From: JBKHBQ01 sp046542305 | GTDB lineage: Bacteria > Bacteroidota > Bacteroidia > Bacteroidales > 4484-276 | Reading direction: 5' to 3' | Assembly (NCBI GenBank): GCA_046542305.1 | Contig: JBKHBQ010000059.1 | Coordinates: forward strand, 1 to 17,023 | DNA: 17,023 nt | In this document: in pieces, positions 13,219 to 17,023 of the stretch | Position numbering within the stretch: the stretch's first letter is position 1 | Layout: every line of letters starts with the position of its first letter | Position numbers and translations under genes: made by a program | The notes under the pieces: generated by a model | Seen by the model: the letters and a program-made list of their open reading frames with translations, nothing else | Database searches by the model: none | Told to the model about the DNA's origin: nothing

Positions 13219-15762
13219 ATGAACCGTTTCCGTTTGCTTTTGATTTTACTTTTTACTGCCGTAGCATTTATGTGCCTTCCAGCGCAGCAGTATTCCCCTG
13301 ATGAGTTTTTCGGCGAATCCCCGGAAGTATATTTTACCTTTCGGATATCCGGAAATGACCAGATCGAAAAAATCAGCACCATCATTTCGATCGACCATGT
13401 AAAGGAGGACCGGGTGTGGGCGTATGCAAACCGGCAGGAATTCGGTGAATTTCTTCAGTTACATATCGATTTTAAAATTCTGGAACATCCCGGCAGGAAG
13501 ATATTAAATCCAAAGATGCTTGCCGGGGTGGATATCAGCGCCGTTGAAAGCTGGGATTTCTATCCCACATGGGATGCCTATCTGGATATGATGGCCCAGT
13601 TTGCTGCGGATTATCCGGAAATCTGTCAACTGGTGAATTTTGGTTCTTCGGAAGAGGGCCGTGATTTGATTGCCGTAAAGATATCCGATAACATCACCAC
13701 ACGCGAGGCCGAGCCCCAATTCTTGTATACCGGAACCATTCATGGCGACGAAACCGCCGGCTATATTCTGTTGCTGCGCCTGATCGATCATCTCCTGACC
13801 AACTACGGAAGCGATCCGGATATCACCGGCCTGATCAATCAGGCCGAGATATGGATCAATCCGCTGTCGAACCCCGACGGGACTTATGCAGGCGGAAACC
13901 ACACGGTTTATGGTGCCACGCGGTATAATGCCAACGGCGTGGACCTCAACCGCAACTATCCCGACCCCGACGACGGGCCGCATCCCGACGGCAACGACTG
14001 GCAGGCCGAAACCCTCGCCTTTATGCAACTTGCCGAAGACGAACATTTCGTTATGTCGGCCAATACCCACGGTGGTGCCGAGGTGATCAACTACCCCTGG
14101 GATACCTGGCAGCACCTTACCGCCGATGACGATTGGTGGGTGTACGTTTGCCGCGAATATGCGGACACCGTGCATGTATACGCACCCTGGTATTATCTCG
14201 ACGGGTTCGAAAACGGCATCACCAACGGCTATGCCTGGTATACCATCAGCGGCGGCAGGCAGGATTACATGAACTTTTTTCACCACTGCCGCGAGGTAAC
14301 CATGGAATTGTCGAATACAAAACTGCTTCCCACCAGTCAGTTGAATTCCCATTGGGAATGGAACTACCGTTCGCTGATTAATTATTTCCGGCAGTGTACC
14401 TTTGGGGTGGCGGGAGTGATAACGGATGTAGATTCAGGAATGCCGCTGCACGCCGAGGTATTTATTGAGAACCACGACCAGGATGAGTCGCAGGTGTGGA
14501 CAGATCCTGAAACCGGTTTTTATCAGCGGCTGCTGGAAGCAGGAACCTACGACCTCACCTTTTCAGCTCCCGGTTATATGCCGCTGACCATTGAAAATGT
14601 TATGGTGTCGCGTTACGAAACCGTCAACCTTGATGTTCAGCTCGATGCCGGCAGCCTGGTTCCTGATTTCTCGGTGTCGGAAACCATTGTGCCGGCAGGT
14701 TCCTCTGTGGATTTTGCCGATGAATCATGGGGAAATCCGGTTTTATGGGAGTGGCAGTTCCAGGGGGGTAATCCGCCGGTTTCCGCACAGCAGCATCCGG
14801 CAGGAATTATTTATCAGTCACCGGGCACTTTTGGCGTAAGCCTCACGGTAACCAATGCCTTGGGTGAATCGGAAACCCTTTTTGAAGATGATCTGATCAT
14901 CGTTGCGGAAGCCTATACCATGTCGGATCAAAGTCTGGAACTGTGCTGCGGATTATTATACGATTCGGGCGGACCGTCGGCCAATTATGCCAACAACGAA
15001 GATCTCACCATGACAATTAACCCTGCTGCAACAGGCAGTATGCTTAGGCTGGATTTTCTGGAGTTTTCGCTCGAATCGCACAGTACCTGCAACTACGACC
15101 GGCTCAACATATATGATGGCAGTTCCGTGACTGCCCCGCTGATCGGCACCTATTGCGGCAGCGATTCACCGGGAACTGTTGTGGCAAACAATCCCGAGGG
15201 AGCACTTACCCTTGTATTTCATTCCGATAACAGCATAACCAAACCGGGCTGGAAGGCACTGGCTTCTTGTTACCTTTCGCAACAGGTGGCGCTGAGTGCC
15301 GGCTGGAACAGCCTTTCGTTGTTCCTGAGTCCCGGTGATCCTGATTTTGAATCCATCCTCAGCGATATAATGGGTCAGGTAACGATCGTTGTGGGTGATG
15401 AAGGGGTGATATGGCCGGAAGAAAACATCAACAGCCTGGGCAACTGGAACCGTCAGGAGGGTTATTGGATCAAAATGCAGAATCAGGCGATATTGAACAC
15501 ATCAGGAACATTACTGACCGGGCAGATACTGAACCTGGAACAGGGCTGGAATTTTGTGCCTGTTCCTTCGCCTTGCGAAATCCCTGTAAACCTGCTGACA
15601 GATGCGCTTGGCGATTCACTGGTGCTGGTGAAGGATGCGGCAGGTTGGCAGCTAACCTGGCCCGAAAAGAATGTGAGCACGCTTCAGAAACTGATACCCG
15701 GCAGTGGATACCTTATCCTGATGAGCGAACCGGCAGCTTTCGTAATCCCCGATTGTGAATAA
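13219..15762 (+). CDS. Secreted M14 zinc carboxypeptidase with CarboxypepD-like, PKD, CUB and paired W/GY modules
   Basis: This is an 847-residue exported metallopeptidase that should trim C-terminal residues from peptides. Residues 1-23 are a signal peptide and about 24-105 a likely propeptide. The M14 domain (about 108-392) has a full active site: zinc ligands His175 and Glu178 (HGDE) and His284 (NTHGG), substrate residues Arg235 and Asn244-Arg245 (DLNRNYPD), Tyr350, and catalytic Glu363 (EVTMEL). A CarboxypepD regulatory-like fold (396-475), a PKD domain (480-563) and a CUB domain (565-685, LNIYDGSSVTAPLIGTYCG) follow. Two ~70-residue modules (689-760 and 768-843) are homologous to those in the large T9SS protein. 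The protein stops right after the second module (FVIPDCE), and no T9SS sorting tail follows in any frame of the next 80 bases. How it crosses or attaches to the outer membrane is therefore unclear. Confidence 0.9.
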   Translation: MNRFRLLLILLFTAVAFMCLPAQQYSPDEFFGESPEVYFTFRISGNDQIEKISTIISIDHVKEDRVWAYANRQEFGEFLQLHIDFKILEHPGRKILNPKMLAGVDISAVESWDFYPTWDAYLDMMAQFAADYPEICQLVNFGSSEEGRDLIAVKISDNITTREAEPQFLYTGTIHGDETAGYILLLRLIDHLLTNYGSDPDITGLINQAEIWINPLSNPDGTYAGGNHTVYGATRYNANGVDLNRNYPDPDDGPHPDGNDWQAETLAFMQLAEDEHFVMSANTHGGAEVINYPWDTWQHLTADDDWWVYVCREYADTVHVYAPWYYLDGFENGITNGYAWYTISGGRQDYMNFFHHCREVTMELSNTKLLPTSQLNSHWEWNYRSLINYFRQCTFGVAGVITDVDSGMPLHAEVFIENHDQDESQVWTDPETGFYQRLLEAGTYDLTFSAPGYMPLTIENVMVSRYETVNLDVQLDAGSLVPDFSVSETIVPAGSSVDFADESWGNPVLWEWQFQGGNPPVSAQQHPAGIIYQSPGTFGVSLTVTNALGESETLFEDDLIIVAEAYTMSDQSLELCCGLLYDSGGPSANYANNEDLTMTINPAATGSMLRLDFLEFSLESHSTCNYDRLNIYDGSSVTAPLIGTYCGSDSPGTVVANNPEGALTLVFHSDNSITKPGWKALASCYLSQQVALSAGWNSLSLFLSPGDPDFESILSDIMGQVTIVVGDEGVIWPEENINSLGNWNRQEGYWIKMQNQAILNTSGTLLTGQILNLEQGWNFVPVPSPCEIPVNLLTDALGDSLVLVKDAAGWQLTWPEKNVSTLQKLIPGSGYLILMSEPAAFVIPDCE

Positions 15763-15833
15763 CTTTTGGAGAATCCCCATTTACACATCGGCCGTTAATC
15801 AATATTTTTAGCAGCAAAATAATGTTGTTAACC

Positions 15834-15843
15834 AAGGAGGTGA
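15834..15843 (+). promoter_or_regulatory. Full-length Shine-Dalgarno before the small membrane protein gene
   Basis: AAGGAGGTGA is complementary to ten consecutive bases of the usual 16S rRNA 3' end, and only one base separates it from the ATG at 15845. No other gene start in this window has a clear Shine-Dalgarno. Bacteroidota ribosomes normally hide the anti-Shine-Dalgarno, so a perfect site is an exception that may mark special control. Confidence 0.8.
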
Positions 15844-15844
15844 A

Positions 15845-16324
15845 ATGAGAATTCTATTACTATCTATCCTGTTGTTGATGTTTTCTTCGGTTTTTGCACA
15901 GAAAGATATCGATGTACTGTTTCTGAATTCCGGCGAACGCATCGAATGCACCATTCAAAAAATCGAAAACGACACCATTCACATCACCAGATTTTCGGGA
16001 AAAACTACCATCGAAAGGGCTTATCCCATGGATCAGGTGGCGGTTCATCTTGTAAACAATATCTATTCCACCCCCGGGGAGGAAATGATCAAGGCCGCCG
16101 GACACTTTTATACGGGAACCAGCTTTGTGGTCATCGGTGGTGTGGTAACTGTGGTGGCCCTGAACGACGACAAAGGAGACAAAAAAGAACTGGCTTATGC
16201 CGGGGCGGGTTTCAGCCTGCTGGGGGCCATTTTTATGTACAGCGGTTATGCTAAACTTAAGAAGGCGGGCAGGAAGTTCAATAAGCTGCAACTGCAAAAC
16301 GACCGGCTTATTTATAAGCTATAG
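15845..16324 (+). CDS. Small exported membrane protein of unknown function
   Basis: This is a 159-residue protein I do not recognise by name. Residues 1-18 are a clear lipid-free signal peptide (ILLLSILLLMF, cleavage at VFA-QK). Residues 21-70 look like a small beta-rich, SH3- or LSm-like fold (DVLFLNSGERIECTIQKI, then DTIHITRFSG), a pattern seen in many Bacteroidota exported proteins. Two hydrophobic segments follow, at about 92-106 (SFVVIGGVVTVVAL) and 116-136 (LAYAGAGFSLLGAIFMYSGY), separated by a charged DDKGDKK loop. A basic C-terminal tail comes last. It probably sits in the inner membrane with its beta domain in the periplasm. The start is fixed by the signal peptide and by a perfect Shine-Dalgarno. 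It follows the M14 gene by 82 bases and is followed by a hairpin/T-run at 16435-16463. Confidence 0.8.
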   Translation: MRILLLSILLLMFSSVFAQKDIDVLFLNSGERIECTIQKIENDTIHITRFSGKTTIERAYPMDQVAVHLVNNIYSTPGEEMIKAAGHFYTGTSFVVIGGVVTVVALNDDKGDKKELAYAGAGFSLLGAIFMYSGYAKLKKAGRKFNKLQLQNDRLIYKL

Positions 16325-16345
16325 GATAAATTAACAGGAATGTTA

Positions 16346-16376
16346 TTGCAAACAATATTATATTTTTATATATTTG
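16346..16376 (+). promoter_or_regulatory. Orphan two-element promoter between convergent genes
   Basis: TTG at 16346-16348 and TATATTTG at 16369-16376 are separated by exactly 20 bases. This fits both parts of the Bacteroidota vegetative promoter (-33 TTG, -7 TAnnTTTG). It is the only site in the window where I could match both elements. It points to the right, where no gene is encoded on the plus strand before the hairpin at 16435. The AT-richness of the region makes a chance match possible. Confidence 0.4.
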
Positions 16377-16382
16377 TTTGTT

Positions 16383-16463
16383 TTTTAGCGGTTAGCAAGA
16401 GCGAAAGGGGAAGTTTCACAAAAATGATTTTTTTGGGGGCGCGCATTTGCGGGCCCCTTTTTT
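16383..16463 (+). ncRNA. Candidate small RNA of about 80 nt
   Basis: An RNA started by the promoter at 16346-16376 would begin near 16383 and end in the T run at 16458-16463 after a GC-rich hairpin. The interval has no convincing protein frame. The body contains an unpaired-looking purine stretch (AGAGCGAAAGGGGAAG). It matches no family I know. The call rests only on the promoter-terminator pairing. Confidence 0.25.
16435..16463 (+). terminator. GC-rich hairpin with T run after the small membrane protein gene
   Basis: GGGG (16435-16438) pairs with CCCC (16454-16457), and CGC pairs with GCG around an ATTT loop, with a bulge and a G-G mismatch between. Six Ts follow (16458-16463). The stem is imperfect but very GC-rich. 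It acts only on the plus strand, because the minus strand shows an A run after the hairpin. It touches the stop codon of the convergent AlbA_2 gene. Confidence 0.6.
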
Positions 16464-17023
16464 AAAACCGCTTCCCGATGTATTTCAAGGCTTCGCTGAT
16501 GTCGAGGCTGCTGGTGCCCGGGCCTGATCGGATATAAAATGCTTCATCAAAACCTTTCTGGCGAAGAAATACCGGTATGGGGCTTTTCGTGCAATGAACC
16601 CGGCAAACGGTCTTGCCGTCGAATTTTTCGAGCGTGGTTTTCAGGTATGGGCTTACTTCCTGTCCCATAGAGCTTTTTATTAGCGACCATACATGAAGCA
16701 GGAATTTATCATCGTTAGGGAACCCGTCGGTTTCTATGCCTACTATATTCCCGTCGTCCTCCACACCAATCAGCAGGTCGCCGCCCTCGGAATTTATGAA
16801 AGCCGCCATCGTTTTGAGTGCGGCATGTTCGATGGCGGGATTTTTCTTGTTTTGCCTCAGATCCCACCTGAAGGTGGATTTAAACTCGAGGGAATCGTTT
16901 TCCCCACGGGCGATCAGTTCCCTGATCACGGAAATGGAATTGCGGCTTTCGCCAAAATAGCTTGTAAATTCCAGCACTGTAGCGGTTTCCGTCTGAATAT
17001 GGCGCAGAGATTCATCGGGTTTG
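16462..17023 (-). CDS. AlbA_2 (Schlafen-type) putative DNA/RNA-binding domain protein, C-terminal part
   Basis: The visible 186 residues are the end of a longer gene; the frame stays open to the right edge (KPDESLRHIQ at the cut end), so the GTG at 16975-16977 is not a credible start. The AlbA_2 domain (PF04326 type) covers most of it: the entry motif GENDSLEFKSTFRWDLR, then HAALKTMAAFINSEGGDLLIGVEDDGNIVGIE, the family's hallmark F.N..GG.L.IGV.D.G...G. A later segment KTVCRVHCTKSPIPVFLR fits the domain's C-terminal strands. The protein ends soon after the domain. In other proteins this domain is linked to nucleic-acid binding or a divergent ATPase, but only the domain is visible here and no ATPase part follows. 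What precedes it is outside the window. Confidence 0.82.
   Translation of the reverse strand, partial: KPDESLRHIQTETATVLEFTSYFGESRNSISVIRELIARGENDSLEFKSTFRWDLRQNKKNPAIEHAALKTMAAFINSEGGDLLIGVEDDGNIVGIETDGFPNDDKFLLHVWSLIKSSMGQEVSPYLKTTLEKFDGKTVCRVHCTKSPIPVFLRQKGFDEAFYIRSGPGTSSLDISEALKYIGKRF

Noticed and set aside
13504..14352. Minus-strand frame of 282 codons opposite the M14 domain
   Set aside because: The plus frame has the complete zinc peptidase site. The antisense product shows only low-complexity Gly/Val/Ile sequence.
16424..16465. 13-codon plus-strand frame (ATG at 16424) inside the candidate small RNA
   Set aside because: It runs straight through the terminator hairpin and its T run, so it is most likely chance.
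16975..16977. GTG as start of the AlbA_2 gene
   Set aside because: The frame stays open upstream to the window edge, so the GTG is simply the first start-like codon in a truncated view.

Overview
The window reads as chromosomal DNA of a Bacteroidota bacterium, most likely Bacteroidales-like. The evidence is a secreted protein with a type IX secretion (T9SS) C-terminal sorting domain, a DUF5606 gene next to pyrD, several upstream TAnnTTTG boxes (the -7 consensus of this phylum), and almost no Shine-Dalgarno sequences. No tRNA, rRNA, insertion sequence, CRISPR array or phage gene was seen.

Left part (1-4022, all minus strand): housekeeping genes. These are the first 297 codons of rpsA (ribosomal protein S1, cut by the window edge), a DUF5606-pyrD pair overlapping by one base, and purB. 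pyrD and purB act in pyrimidine and purine nucleotide synthesis.

Middle (4087-9541): a 1607-residue T9SS cargo on the minus strand, built from two tandem copies of a ~530-residue beta-propeller-like unit, a PKD domain, a pair of ~70-residue W/GY modules, a 'GDD' domain and a sorting tail. Just past its terminator lies a startless C-terminal piece of an outer-membrane beta-barrel gene. A 318-base gene-free divergent promoter region separates the large gene from the plus-strand genes.

Right part (9542-16324, plus strand): a methionine gamma-lyase-like PLP enzyme with a strong terminator; a patatin phospholipase fused to POTRA and a beta-barrel (PlpD-like); a secreted M14 zinc carboxypeptidase with accessory domains; and a small membrane protein preceded by a full-length Shine-Dalgarno, which is unusual here. 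The M14 protein carries the same module pair as the large T9SS cargo but has no sorting tail. The end holds an orphan promoter-like sequence leading into a hairpin/T-run, and a minus-strand AlbA_2 (Schlafen-type) gene running off the edge.

Overall this is ordinary core metabolism next to an envelope and secretion block (surface propeller protein, outer-membrane lipase, extracellular peptidase). No defence or mobile system was recognised. The most unusual points are the shared module pair, the peptidase without a sorting tail, the lone strong Shine-Dalgarno, the candidate small RNA and the barrel-gene remnant.
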